From the NCBI GenBank assembly GCA_024500155.1, contig CM044866.1, positions 38,555,501 through 38,619,500 of the forward strand: a stretch of 64,000 bases of DNA. The letters run 5' to 3'. The number at the start of each line of letters is the position of its first letter. Position 1 is the first letter of the stretch. The translations under genes and the position numbers were made by a program. Below the pieces are notes generated by a model. That model had not been told where the DNA came from. It made no database searches and saw nothing but the letters and a program-made list of their open reading frames with translations. The stretch comes from Chenopodium formosanum. Lineage: Eukaryota > Streptophyta > Magnoliopsida > Caryophyllales > Amaranthaceae. Below, piece by piece: positions 36,601 to 49,042 of the stretch.

Positions 36601-39078
36601 GATTGAAACTCACAAATTGAATTGAAGATTGATGAATCGAGCGCAGAAATTGGGGTAACTTGATTATGCTCAATAGTGAAAGGTTAGGGGTTGAGGAAGA
36701 CTCCAATAGTGGGATATTGGGAATAGTGAGAGTTTTGAAATAATTCACTTCATGAAAATTTAACACAGCATATGACTATTTCAGCACTTTCATAGTGTTT
36801 GTCTACCTAAGCGCTTAATAGACAGTATTTGTGGTAGTGTGAGACAACAAATATAATACATAAATGATTATAACTCACCATAACCCATCTAGTGAGAGCT
36901 CAATCTTTCCTTGTTCCACTCCATTCAAATTTTGTGGTGCCACATTGTCCTCAACAGCAACATCGGCATTAGAATTTTTTTGTACCTGTTCATTAGAGGG
37001 TGGTGGTGTGGGTTGTGTGACCACATGATTGTCTTGATCAACCGATTGACTATTGGATCGAACACCGCCTTGATTACCGCCCCGACCATTTGGGGAAGGT
37101 CATTTCAAATTCAAAGAAAAAGGTATCTAGTAAAAAAAAACAAAAAATAAAAATAAAAAAAAAACATGAGCAATACAGGAGGAAAAGTAGTAAACACAAA
37201 AACTTTATTGAGAACCACAAAATTTCCTTAAAACAAGTCCCTTGTTCAACGTGCAAAAAAAATTATATATATATACACACATAAATTAGCAACTTTTTAT
37301 CATGAAACAAACAAAACACATTATCTCATCTTATTTTCAAGTCTATTGATTAACCCACCAGGGGCACCCCTTGATGGGTAACTCCGTTTCTCTCACTCTT
37401 TGCCAGCACAAGTAACATATTGATAGTAAATGAAAAAAAATTAACAAAACCCTTAACTCTAAAGCGTAGAAACTGAAGTTCTAATGAGAAACCTAAGAAA
37501 TAGTGACTGAATATAATTTTCTAGGAATTTTGATTCAAGTAACTAGCTCTTCTTCCTAGTAGTGAAACATGTTGACAGCTACACATCAGCATACTAACAG
37601 TCAACTCTTTCCTGTAAAAAGTAGGATACATGCTTTGGTGCAGCAAGACAAAAGTTTATTTAATCAAAGATAATGAAGAGCCACAAGAAGCTGATACTGA
37701 ATATCATCCTGCATTAAGCGTGGGCATAACTAATTTTAACAATTAATTCTAACATCATTCAGTTTTGCATAAAGTAAATGCATTGAAGTTCCAGTATATA
37801 TTAACAACCACTAGTCCACAATCCTTCCCACTATTCAATAGTTGGGGCAATCTAATTTAAATGGAGGGATTTCCAATCATGTATACATATTTGTGTCACC
37901 ATATGTCAACAAAAATAATCAAACAGCATAGTAAAATACAGTAAGAGAAATAGCATTACAATCTAAATCTCATCAATAGTAGATGCAAAAAACTACAGTA
38001 ATTACCAACATTGCCTAATTTGCAACAACATTGACAGTTTAAAAGCATAGTATATAGTAAATCCAAAAATTACGGCTTTTTGCATATTAAATCATGTTTG
38101 AATGGTTTTACATTAATTGAGTTCAAAAATAAACCTAAAATTCGCAATTGGCAGCCAGATTAAAATCAGTTCAATCCATTCGCAATAAACCAGATTATAT
38201 CAATTCAATCAATTCGCAACTCATTCAATTCGCAATTCAATCAATAATCAGACTAAAATCAGTTTGCATTTCGTAAACGAAACTTGTTAAAGTAAAAAAT
38301 TGGACAGAAACTCAATGATAACCCTAAATCGCCATTAGCAAATTGCAATATGAGAAAGATGGAATGGACGGTAGGAAGGGGAAGCATGCGTAACTAACCT
38401 GGGAGGAGATATGGTGGCATGGCGGCGGCAGATGAAGATAACGACGACGGTTTGATTTTTTCTGAATTGAACTTGGCCTTCGGCTTTTTTTTTTAGGAAG
38501 AAGAGTATGTCTGCAGTACTCTTTGTGAATAAGGATTAAGGAGTGATAATTGGGTTTTTTGCGGCAACAACTAAGGGTTTTTAATTTTAGTAAAAAAAAA
38601 AGAATAAAAAACTAACTCATTATACTAAGGGTTTATATTTCCTTGTTTAATAAAAGGGGGTTTTTATTTTTTATTTAAAATTTTTTTAAAAACAATGGTA
38701 GCAACTACCATGTTAGTTGCAATAGTAGTAGCAAATTTTATTAAAAAAATTGTTTCAAAATTATTTACCGTAGCAACTAATCTTTAGTCGCAAAAAATTA
38801 TAAGAGCGTCGCAGATTAGCGACCACATAGCAACTACTACAAAATTAGTTGCAAAATTTGCGACTACTCATTTTTTGCAGTCGCAAAATAACTTTTGCGA
38901 CTAATTATTATAGTAGTCGCAAAAATTAGTTGCTAATTAGCGACCGCATAGCAACTACTGCAAAATCAGTTGCAAATTTTGTGACTGTTCGTCTTTTTCA
39001 GTCGCAAAAATTATTTTTGCGACTAATTATTATGGTAGTCGCAAAAATCAGTTGCTAATCCCCTTTTTTCTTGTAGTG
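33609..39078. mobile_element. CACTA (En/Spm) DNA transposon, defective
   Basis: Starts CACTACAAGAAA and ends TTTCTTGTAGTG, the hallmark CACTA ends. The 3-bp target duplication AAT is at 33606-33608 and 39079-39081. Subterminal regions (33640-34160 and 38690-39060) are packed with TTTGCGAC/GTCGCAAA motifs in both orientations, the usual transposase-binding zone. Inside are minus-strand remnants of a TNPA-like gene; no TNP2/TNPD transposase is present, so the element is non-autonomous. Confidence 0.93.
34330..34720 (-). pseudogene. TNPA-like (plant transposase, Ptta/En/Spm) fragment in the CACTA element
   Basis: Minus-strand reading shows DKVYLEVVGGQKKEK, then SSSTPSMISQLSSQVEELKK and KYAKEFVENHEIEKATWKKE, matching the C-terminal coiled-coil part of plant TNPA-like proteins that bind the subterminal repeats. 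It is broken by a frame change and stop near 34650 and stops near 34475 and 34385. A second, Pro/Gln/Asn-rich minus-strand piece at about 36890-37090 (GGNQGG, then QPTPPPSNEQVQ) may be part of its N-terminal region. Confidence 0.7.
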
Positions 39079-39081
39079 AAT

Positions 39082-39308
39082 TATTTTAAAAAAAAAAAAA
39101 AGAGAGAAAAAAAAAAGCTAGCCAAATCAAAAACACAAAGCCCTAGAAAAAAGCCTAACCACCATCTCTAATCTCCACATTGCTCTGCTCTTAATCACCA
39201 GCTACCGACTCGATGCTGCAATTCATCACTAGTCATAAATTTCTATGATTGAATTTTTTTTAAAATCATCATCAATTGTATTAGAGAATATAATACAACT
39301 AATATGTC

Positions 39309-39345
<37 letters not shown>

Positions 39346-40281
39346 AGCAATCATGCACATGATCATATATACAAAAATTTGCTTTCATGGGATATATTTT
39401 TCTGCATGTTTTTGCTAATATGATATTTTGGGCAATGTCGATCTCAGATTTTCAATTGAATCCTCAATTGGGTGTTAATTTGACAGAGGTTTGAATGAGA
39501 GCAAGGAACAATGGAAACTGAAAAAACGCGAGAAAATAAATTAAAAGGGGTTAACTGTTTTTTTTTTTTTAATTTATTTGCCTATATATAATTTAATAAT
39601 ACATAGTAGTACATAGCATTTATAATACATATCGGTATTTGTCATGTACTGTAGACTCTCCCTTTATATATGAGGTAAGTTTTTATAAATAATGTTAATA
39701 ATGATGACACTATAAGTTCAACTTACAACTTTAATAAGTTATAATTAAATGAAAAACTTTTGTATACACTCGTTTTACACTAATATTAATGTACATCGAG
39801 CAGTATAACTTTTTTCCTTGTTTTGGGTAACTTTAAACATCATACAATTTTTATATAAATAGACAGCAAGAAAAGTTTTATAAAGGTAATTTAATTACAT
39901 TCAATTACTAATAATTGATTTTTAGTCATTTAAAATGTGATTTTCTACTAATAAAGAGTAGATAATTTTTATTTATATTGGGTTACTTTTACGTATATTG
40001 GGGTAATTTTTATTCATTTCAGGGGTAACTTTTGCTCATTTTAGAGTAACTTTATAACGGATGTACAATATTTTATTGTACATTCGATTTTTTTAAAAGT
40101 TTGTCACAATAAATTTAGATAAGTTCTAATTAGATTAATAAATTTTGATTGGTTAAATAGAACACATCCTGATAAAGTACTAGTTCGTATAAGATTTTAA
40201 AAAAACAAAATTTATTTATTCTTTTTTTTAAAAAAAATTAGGCCTTCTTCTTTTGGACTTCTATGTAGTTAATTTCAGTTC
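39082..40281. other. Intergenic, no gene
   Basis: AT-rich with long T runs (about 39310-39344 and 39560-39571). Around 39960-40060 a GGGTAACTTTT-like unit recurs three or four times. Nothing coding. Confidence 0.5.
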
Positions 40282-40674
40282 AATTTAGTTATTATTATTA
40301 TTATTATGAAAAATTGACAAAAATAATCCCGACTTTCACCTGTTCGCTCAAAATAATCCCAACTTTGGATTATTTTTAAATAATCCTAACTTTGGGGGTC
40401 ACTCGCTCAAAATGAACCTAAGTGACCGGTAACCTATTATAAAAGATTTTTTTTTTTAGTTTTGAGTGACACATGTCAGCACATTATAGGTTGGAAAAAT
40501 TATTTTTTTTAAAAAAAAAAATAAAATTCCACAACCAATACCCACTCAACCTTACCGGCCGGCCACCACATGCTGGCAGCCCCCAACCCTGCCGGCGCCC
40601 AGACATTCCTTCTCGCGCTGGCATCGACGCACTCCTCCCCCTAACCCAATGAACCACCACCCAAAACGACCGTA

Positions 40675-43218
40675 TGTAACACCCTAGAAATTTCTTTCTT
40701 TTAAAATACCTATTGCCCTATTTAAAACTTTAAATAGGAAAATCCAAGATATTACCGCCACCGTGAAACGGCTAAGGCAACTATCAAAGACACACAGCGG
40801 AAGACTCTCCTTTAAAACATTTAAAACGACTCTGCCTGAAAAGTCAACCAATCAAAAGTAAAGTCAAACCAAAGTAAAATAAATTCAAACCTACAACTTG
40901 GAACCATTGTAGGCCCTTAACAAAACCAATTCAATTTTAAAACCTTTACGTTAGTCTCGCAACGGAAATATCATAATATAATTAAAGCAATAACACATCA
41001 TAAACTTATGGAAACTAAGCATGATTCGCTTTTTACTCATGCCCATCATGAATATGTTTCATCACCTGAAAAGTTTGTCTCTACTTGTTTCCACTACTCT
41101 TCATTAAAAATGGGTCATTATAGGGCCAAGGTAAAGACAAGGCCATCAAACACACAATCAGCAAAGCTGAGTACATAAGCGTAATTAAACACACTAACAT
41201 GCTTTTACCTATCAACACACAACTTACCTTGTTGCACCTGTTTTCAAGCACACAACGTACAACAAAACTTCTCAACTAAGTAACTAAATAATTTATTTAG
41301 TTTTGATTACGCATCGAACGGGTTTCCCCCCTAACTTGCCCCAATAAAGGGGTACTAACACGGGAGCTAACCATGCCAGTATAAAAGAACCACTCATAAG
41401 TGGCGGAATTCCTGCGCATAATAATAAAAGGAATGTACAGCGTCCTGTACTCCAGTATAAGTTATGGTTAAATATAAAACTCCATAACTCCCCCCTTATG
41501 TTCATACTCAAGGTATATACGTTCCAAGAGTTTTGGTGCGTAATTTCTTTCACTTTACGTTCTTTACAATTTATTAAACTTGGTGATAACTCTCAAATCA
41601 TAACAACATCAAACATCATAATTATTCAAAACAATTAAACAGTTTAATTTAATTCTTGAATAATTAGTGACCACATAATATTTAATGTTGAACCCTTTTT
41701 AAATCTACCTCGGTGTCAAAGACACCTCAAACGCTTAATGCGCCAAAAAAAATCTTATCCCTCGGTGTTAAAAACACCTTAAGTGCACTAAGGCACCAAC
41801 ATACAATTTATTCCTCGTGTACATAGACATTTACATAGCTCTTTTTCCATGCTTATAGAATCAATAAAAATTATATGAACCAATATAAAATTCCCTTTTA
41901 ATATTCCAAACCAAATTAAACATTTAGTTTAATTAAACATGCTTTCTATCATGCCATAAATAAAAGTGTAGTTCATATTCAACATGCCAAACTATTATTT
42001 TCCAATCATTAATCCATCACAAATAAATCATGCTTCATAATTCAATCACCAATATCAACCAAATCACAATTTTCAATTATAATCTAGCATGATACTACTT
42101 GTAATTAATTAATCAAATCTAGCATGCTACTACATCATCAAAAATATGTTAAGTACGCGAACGTACCTTGAATACGATTTTAATATCGCCACGACTAATA
42201 GAAATCACTCACTTTGAAGTCTCCTACAATTTAAAATAATAAAAGAGTATTAAAATCCTCTCTACATAAATTTTCAACAATATATACTATCATTAAATCA
42301 CTCATAATTTAATTAAAATAAGCTGAAATTATATTTAAAATATCATACTTTAATCCCAATTAATGGGGAATTACAATTCCTTAAAGAAACTTGATTTTTA
42401 ATGTACTACCAAAAATTCCAGCATTATATATTAATGAAAACTTGCTGTAATTAGGCTTTAAAACACTTAAATCAAAGGTTCAAACCACCCTAAATCATAA
42501 TCCTTCAATAATTAATAATTTATGAATCTAGGGTTTCAAAATTGGGGCTTTTAAATTAGAATTAAAATCTGAAAATTAAATTACATACTACTTATAATCA
42601 AACATCATAATATTAATCACAAAACCCATATTTAATAATTAGATCTAAGGTTTAAACAAAAATTAAAATGAAAGATTAAGTTTTTTTTTTTTTCGCGGAT
42701 GGGTAAGAGCAGCCAAACTGCCGGCTGCTGGCAGCTGCTAGTGGTAGCCGCCGCTGCCGGCTGGTGCTGCTGGTGGCCGGCAGTCCACCGGTGGTGGTGG
42801 TGGCCGGCGGTGTGAGCCGAAAACAAGGGGAAGGGGGAAAAAAGAAAGAAAAATGAGAAAAAAATTAAGGAGAAGAGAGAGAAAGTTTACTTTGGGTTTC
42901 CTCCACTCTGGACAAAGTTTGATTTGCCCAAATATTTAATATTTATACCCTTTCTCTAGAAACCTTCTTCCTAAACTTTTTCTTTTTAATCTTTCCTAAT
43001 CCCTTTCCTAATAAAACTTTACTAAAATAGAACTTTTTTAAATTAAACTCCAACTTAAATAAAATAATTAATTAAACAAACTTTCCTTTTATAAAATATT
43101 TCCAAACTTATTTAAAATAAATAATTAAAATACCATAAATAAAACATTTCAAATTATTTAAATACTTCACAAAATACTTATTTTAAATAAAATACGTATA
43201 AAAATACGGGGTATTACA
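40675..43218 (-). mobile_element. Solo LTR of a retrotransposon (2.5 kb)
   Basis: Begins TGTAACACCC and ends GGGGTATTACA, the TG...CA ends of an LTR, with a perfect 5-bp target duplication CCGTA at 40670-40674 and 43219-43223. No primer-binding site, polypurine tract or gag/pol between the ends, so the two LTRs recombined. A TATAAATA box on the minus strand near 42941 suggests minus orientation. Open frames inside are not protein-like. Confidence 0.88.
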
Positions 43219-43244
43219 CCGTACGACAGCCTGAAACCCCCAAA

Positions 43245-43415
43245 TACGCAACCCGAAACCTCAAAAAACCCTCCTCCACCACTTTAAACCCCAAATCCGG
43301 CCCTCTAAAACCCTTGAAACCCTGGCGACGGAGTTTAAAGTGGTGGGAGACGACCAGATTTGGGGTTTAAAGTGGTGGGAGAGGGGTTTTTTTAGGGGTT
43401 TCGGGTTGGGGATAT
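43245..43415. repeat. GC-rich inverted repeat (hairpin, arms about 60 bp)
   Basis: AACCCGAAACC, CCACCACTTTAAACCCCAAA on the left is mirrored by TTTGGGGTTTAAAGTGGTGG and GGTTTCGGGTT on the right, separated by about 50 bp. It forms the middle of the TIR element at 40312-43787. Confidence 0.85.
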
Positions 43416-43784
43416 GTGGTTTTAGTTGGTGGGTTGAGTGGGTAGGGAGACGGGGTCGCCGGCGTCGGCGAGGGAAGAGGGTGTCAGGGCACCGACAGTG
43501 TGTGCGTGGGTCGTGGGGGTTTCAGTTAGGGCTGTGGCCGGGGTGGTGGGGAGGGTGGTCGTGGGTTGGAGGGGTTGTTTTCTTTTTTTTTTAAGATTTT
43601 TTTTTATTTTATTTTTCAACCAATTAAAAATGGTGACACGTGTCATCTTAACCTGATATAATAGGTTAAGTGATCGGCTGGGATCATTATGAGCAAATGA
43701 CTCTCAAAGTTGGGATCATTTTAAAATAATCCAAAGTTGGGATTATTTTGAGTGAATGGGCGAAAGTTGAGATTATTTTTGTCA

Positions 43785-43827
<43 letters not shown>

Positions 43828-43853
43828 GTCAAAAACAGACAAAGTCATACAAC

Positions 43854-44560
43854 CTATAAAAAGTTAGTGAGATACAATTTGGGCCCCATTCCTCTAGTTA
43901 TAGCAAAACCTATCCTAGTAAATATATGAGCAGCAGCACATGCTCCAATGTCTTGCATCGTCGAGAATTTCTGAACCCGCTGCAGCAATAACACAACCTC
44001 CTTCTCTAATTCCCCAAGTGAAGAAAAGGAGAAGGGAATGAAACCATATCCAATTGCCTGACAACGAGCTTCATACTTAACCCGCTTCCGATGAGCCACA
44101 TCAGCCACAACATGTGCAGGAATAAAGTTAGATAGCCTTGACTGTGTCAAATGAGAAGACCCTGTCAAATTAAAACAGACATCACGACCACGATCCCAAG
44201 AATAAAGTAACACATCTGTAGGTCTAAGGGTCTCGTCATTCCCTCTAGACAACCTAATGTCAACCTCTTTCCTTGCTGAAATCCCTGAACGATAGCAAAC
44301 ATCAACAAGGGTATCCTGAACAACATTATGTCGATATTCAACACCCCCTTCCAGCACACGACACCGCGTGATCACCGAACATAACCTCAGTAAAAACCCT
44401 TGAACAAGCAAAGCATGACGTCAAGATAGAGAACAATGGAACACCCAATTGGTAGGACAACACACATCGGTAAGTTTTCGCGTTCATCGCCTGACCCAAA
44501 CTCGATATAGGGACTACTTGAAGCCAAGTAGACGAGTGATCTCCCTATTGAGATTTCCAT
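43854..44560 (-). pseudogene. C-terminal fragment of a plant retroelement protein (RT-linked family)
   Basis: 185-codon open frame (43854-44411) reading EYRHNVVQDTLVDVCYRSGI, TLRPTDVLLYSWDRGRDVC, FIPFSFSSLGELEKEVVLLL and a C-terminal RIGFAITRGMG. I recognise this as the part that follows the reverse transcriptase in a widespread plant retroelement family. Upstream, in other frames, are WLQVVPISSLGQAM and FGDHAVSCAGRG, the zinc-type Cys/His segment before it, so a frame change lies near 44345. Just downstream is a TAA repeat, as at LINE 3' ends. The reverse transcriptase itself is missing. Confidence 0.65.
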
Positions 44561-44774
44561 AATGCTGATTGTCGAGGAGAATATTATTATTACTATTATT
44601 ATTATTATTATTATTATCATCATCATCAAGAATATTATTACTAATCAATATTACTATAGTTATTATTAAATTTTAATTAGTATTAATTATTATTATTATT
44701 ATTTTAACAATAAAAAAACTATTATTATATTAATTATTATTCTTTACTATTATGATTATTACTAATTTAGTTCC

Positions 44775-44890
44775 ATTTACTTCAAGTCTTTTCAGTTCAT
44801 TTTAATTTAGTTTAGTTCCATTCAAGTTGTTTCTATTCGGTTTAAGACATTTACGTTGTTTTAGTTCATTTTAGTTCAGCTTAAAAAACT
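44775..44890. repeat. GTTCAG-type MITE remnant
   Basis: TTTTCAGTTCATTTTAATTT and TTTTAGTTCATTTTAGTTCAG units. With about 40265-40290 on the other side it suggests that the retroelement landed in a GTTCAG-type element. From here to 45260 I see nothing else. Confidence 0.45.
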
Positions 44891-45268
44891 GGGGCTTATA
44901 TATTATGTTTAATGATTAAGCTCTTTTGTTGTATTCCTTAAAGATGAGATTTAAGGATTTGAGAAGAAGACATCTCATAGGAAGGCAACGCCTCTCAAAC
45001 ATTATTTTCCAGAAGTATTCTAAATTACTTTGTATGACATGCATACAATTCAAACTGAAGATTGATGTCCACGAGTTCGTTTGTTAATTCCTCTTTTAAG
45101 AAGTACTGTGAAGGAGTTGATTAGTACTCATACATGTCTTAATTTATTAAAAAAAATAAATGTATTGTAAGTTGCTAGATTCAGATGTTTGTTAGTATAT
45201 GTCGCAAACAATAAGCAAAAGACGGTATAATTCACCTAAATAAAAATCATATATTTAAGGATTTGGTT

Positions 45269-45474
45269 TAGAGGTGATCAAAAAATAGGGCCGGGGCGGG
45301 CCTTAACATGATACGTCATTATCTCGTGCCCAAATCTGCAAAAAAGTAGCGGGCTTTTCAAGCCAGATTCGACCTTTTTAACTAAAAATGTGTTTTAAGC
45401 TTTATTCAAACTCGCCCTATTTTCAAGCTAAATCGGACTGAACTAGCAGGTCGGATCAATGTTGATCACCTCTA
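45269..45474. mobile_element. hAT MITE with perfect 8-bp target duplication
   Basis: TIRs TAGAGGTGATCA and TGATCACCTCTA, flanked by ATTTGGTT at 45261-45268 and 45475-45482. 206 bp, GC-rich middle, non-coding. Confidence 0.92.
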
Positions 45475-45842
45475 ATTTGGTTAAAAGAGGTTGTACGAAC
45501 TTTGCAACTTTGCAAGATAGATAAAAGACAATCATCTACAAAATAAAAAAGACAAGAAGGAATTTGTAAGGGCATATTCCAATTATCTTTACATTTTAAT
45601 ACGGAGTAATAAGTAGGTATTTAGTAAAAGAAGAGATGGATAATATATATTCTACCAATCTTCAAACGTGTAACCTTTATGGATTATTTGGACTTTCTCA
45701 ACTAGGTAGTCCAACACTCCAACTTAAGAAGTATATTGGCGAATTTGTAAATAATAATGTGTTAAAAAATAAATTAAACGTGATACTTAAAGTTGGATCC
45801 AAAAATATTGCAGCAACCAAGAAGTTGTAGTGTTGAGACTTG

Positions 45843-45972
45843 AGAGTGAGGGATAGCTCAAGTAGTTAGAGCTCCTTTACCGATTCTAAGATATTTTGAG
45901 ATCGATTTTCATCACGTCCGCTCTTATAGCTCTCTGAACATATATAAAAAAAATAATAAATAAATAAATAAA
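45843..45972 (+). mobile_element. tRNA-derived SINE-like unit
   Basis: Pol III A-box-like TAGCTCAAGTAGTTAGAG and B-box-like GATCGATTTTC at normal spacing, then an A-rich ATAAATAAATAAA tail. GTTGTA before and after may be the target duplication. A relative lies on the minus strand near 54.1 kb. Confidence 0.65.
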
Positions 45973-46361
45973 GGTTGTATTACGTGTTACAATGGACAGT
46001 AAAAATGCGTAAATACTAGCATCAAGATAACCAAACTGCTTGATGGAAAAGGTGAAAACTGAAAACTCATTTTGTAACTCTAATTAAGGTCGTTAGTTCG
46101 AGCTCCATTATCTCATTTGTTTGGAAGTAGGAGAAAAATACATTTTCTAAATCTTCTCTACTTTTGAACGTCAATCTGTATTGTGCAATTGAGATGAGTT
46201 GATGACTAATAACAAGTGCTAGTTTAATAGGGTGATACCATGATATGGGTAAAGAATTATTACATACTTCGTATAGTCTTACATGTGCCATATTCCCCTA
46301 TAAAATCCATCCTATATCAGTAATATTATAAGCTACGTACGGATTAATTATATGAAATAGA

Positions 46362-46666
46362 TGTTTGGTTGCACACAAAAAATGGAGGAATTGAAAATTC
46401 CCATGAATTTAGAAATAAGGAACTTGTTTGATAGAGTATAAAAGTGGAGAATGTGGGGAGTGTAAAATCATGGGAATTTCCAATTCCCATAAAACATGGG
46501 AATTTAATTACTAAGGTTCCCCTTGGTAACTCAAAATTCCCATAATTTGTAAATACCCATATAACAACCAAACAAGTTTAGTTAATTTCTAAGAAGTTTT
46601 ATGTGAAATTTTAATTCCCATAAAATATAAATGCCATAGGAAATTAATTCCTTTGCCAACCAAACA
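46362..46666. mobile_element. MITE with TGTTTGGTTG ends
   Basis: TGTTTGGTTG at the left and CCAACCAAACA at the right form the inverted ends. Internal ATTCCCAT/ATGGGAAT units also pair. PIF/Harbinger or hAT type not decided. Between 45973 and 46361 no gene is seen. Confidence 0.65.
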
Positions 46667-47454
46667 ACACCTAAGAGACAATTATCTTGATACATCAAAG
46701 GGGCGTATAGAAGGGGACCATAAAAACAGTACAACAAACGTTGTTTAAGAAAGCCTTGATAGGTAAGTGTTGTACGAATTGAATTACTGTATTAAAGGAA
46801 GAGGATGGTTGTAATAAAGAAATCAGAAAATTAACATTTTAATTTAAAGCTGCATGAGAATTTTAGATAATTTAATGTAATAAATTATACAATCTTGATT
46901 TAATTTATTGTTATAATATTTCTAAAATATATTACGAGTAAAATATTAGATAAGAGAATTAAAGTGCAAATATTAGAGTAAAATTAACATTAATTACACC
47001 GAACGACGCGTGATTTTGTCATGCATTCCTAACTTAATACCATTTCAACCAATATAATTAATCCTTATCTAACGCCCCGAGACGCTCGTTAGCAAGATCC
47101 ATATATTAATAAATAAGCTACAATACCCTATAGCTTACCTTGCTACATCAAATATTCAATTCAAGCTAATATATTACGAGTATATTTTGTACCTATAGAG
47201 TGTTTCAATGGTTAATTGTAACATATTATAACTTGGAAGAAAAAAAATATATATAATTTTTATAATACACATGTTATATTTTAAGTGGATGATGTTATCT
47301 TTGAAAAATCAAGTAACAGAGCTTGTTTAAGCAGAGTTACTTAATCTAGATACATCAATTTTTATACACTCATACCTACGCATACAAGCTTAATTAATAG
47401 GGTACTAGAAGCATAAGCACATAATCCCTCACCCAAATAAAATTTGTTTTTTTA

Positions 47455-47860
47455 GGGCATGTTATATTCAACTTATTTTCATTTATTTCATACCGAATAA
47501 GTTTAGTTAAGTTAAGATAAATTTAGATTAAGAAAATAAATTCAGTTTAGGAAAAATAAGTTTTGATAAGGATTATCCAAGTTCAAATAATAACTAAAGT
47601 AAGTTTTAATAAATTCAGATATATTTTGTTAAGGGTTCAATCTATTCACCTGATTTTTACTTATCAGAAATTATTTGAACTTATTAGTCCTTATTAGAAC
47701 TTATTTTAGTTATAAATTGAACTTTGGGTAACCCTGATTAACTTTTATCACAACTTATCTGAACTTATCTTATTTGAACTTATTAAGTTTTAGCTGAACT
47801 TATTTTCTCTGAAATAAATGGAAATAAGGTGAACAAAATAGGACCTAAATTCAAATAAGT
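47455..47860. mobile_element. Foldback MITE of TTATTTGAACTTATT units
   Basis: The left end GGGCATGTTATATTCAACTT, then TTTCATTTATTTCA, is mirrored at the right by TGAAATAAATGGAAATAAGG, then CAAAATAGGACC. The interior repeats AGTTTAGATAA/TTATCTGAACTTATT. A fragment of the same type lies near 50560-50720. Between 46667 and 47454 I see no gene. Confidence 0.68.
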
Positions 47861-48776
47861 TAAGATAATTTTAGTTAAATTAGATAAGTACCCGTCAAAA
47901 AATAAAAAATTAAGATAAGTAAAAGCGGGATGGAAAAAACACACCCTAATTTTTTAATTTTTTTTTTTTAGGGTAAAGAGGAATATTGCGTAGAAGAAAT
48001 ACGGCTCTAGCGGAGCGCTTAAGGCAAGCATATTAAATCACCTACATTTTTTATTTTATTTATTTATTAAAAAAATTACAAATTGCTAGCTGTGAGATTT
48101 TTCATATGGCTGTCACTTCTCCCACGTGTAACCACTAATCCCGCGCGTACTAAACTATTATCCACTCGCGCGCGTACCATACTACTAATAATAAATTCCA
48201 ACAATAGTAAGATAAAATCGCAATAATTAGATGACCCCCCAGAATAAATAAAACGATATTTATCATCACCAAACTAAAAAATTTTAAAAACCACCGGAAA
48301 AATATCTATAGCCGCTAAAAATAGACAAAAATTAAATTTAAATAAATAAATAAAGGAAAAAAGGAAAATACTTGGCCAATAGTAAAGAGATGAGGATTGA
48401 AAGATTAGGAGAGAGAAAATCCAGGTGGAATTTTAGTGTACTTTTTGGCCACGTCATATTCAATTGCCGCCCTTCTTAATTTGCAATGCCACGTTACATT
48501 TTTAAAAGGGTAAAATTGGAATTTCACTTAAATATCTTATGATATGGTTGATTTGTAGACGTTTCTCGTCCACTTTTTTAATGTATTTTATTTTAAGGTA
48601 AGAGGAATATTTAAGAAAAAAGGAAATTGGGGGGAAAATTTTGTGGCCATAAGTTTTTGGAAATGGAAAAAGTGGGGCCCTAAAAAGGGTTGTTGGGGGT
48701 TTATGTTTTCACGTTAGTTCTCTAATTAGGTTAGTGTTTAGAGGGGCGGAAATTTTTATTAGTGTTTTTTTGTGTT

Positions 48777-48819
<43 letters not shown>

Positions 48820-48983
48820 TGTTTAGGTAAAAAATATTGTTAAACTTTTAAATGTCATTTTAACTATCGTTTTAGGTTTTTTTTTCCTTTTGATCCTACT
48901 TTCAACACTTGTACGATTTTATCTAAAGATTTAAAGCTAAAATGTATGCTAATTTATGGGATATATCATTATATCCTATGAAA

Positions 48984-49042
<59 letters not shown>

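Larger units (their letters stand above)
40312..43787. mobile_element. TIR element (MULE-like) inside the TAA tail, split by a solo LTR
   Basis: AATTGACAAAAATAATC at the left is mirrored by GATTATTTTTGTCAATT at the right. The similarity continues through paired AATAATCC(A/T)AACTTTGG motifs and an ACACGTGTCA/TGACACATGTC-type site. Without the LTR it would be about 0.93 kb, the same size and design as 49486-50450. Its centre is GC-rich and hairpin-forming. No transposase. Confidence 0.75.
40282..44772 (-). mobile_element. Non-LTR retroelement insertion, truncated, carrying nested elements
   Basis: The same 9 bases AATTTAGTT lie at 40282-40290 and 44764-44772, a probable target duplication. On the minus strand the sequence runs from a TAA-rich start, through a retroelement protein remnant (43854-44560), to a TAA-repeat tail. 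The tail is now split (ATT runs at 40291-40307 and 43784-43824) by the element at 40312-43787. A TAA tail with target duplication fits a LINE-type insertion; the missing reverse transcriptase implies 5' truncation. Confidence 0.55.

Noticed and set aside
40675..43218. Coding genes inside this segment (41081-41553, 42632-42826)
   Set aside because: The segment has LTR ends and target duplication; the frames show no protein features.
43340..43656. Gly/Arg/Trp-rich and Pro/Thr-rich open frames
   Set aside because: Overlapping frames on both strands of a GC-rich hairpin; composition only.
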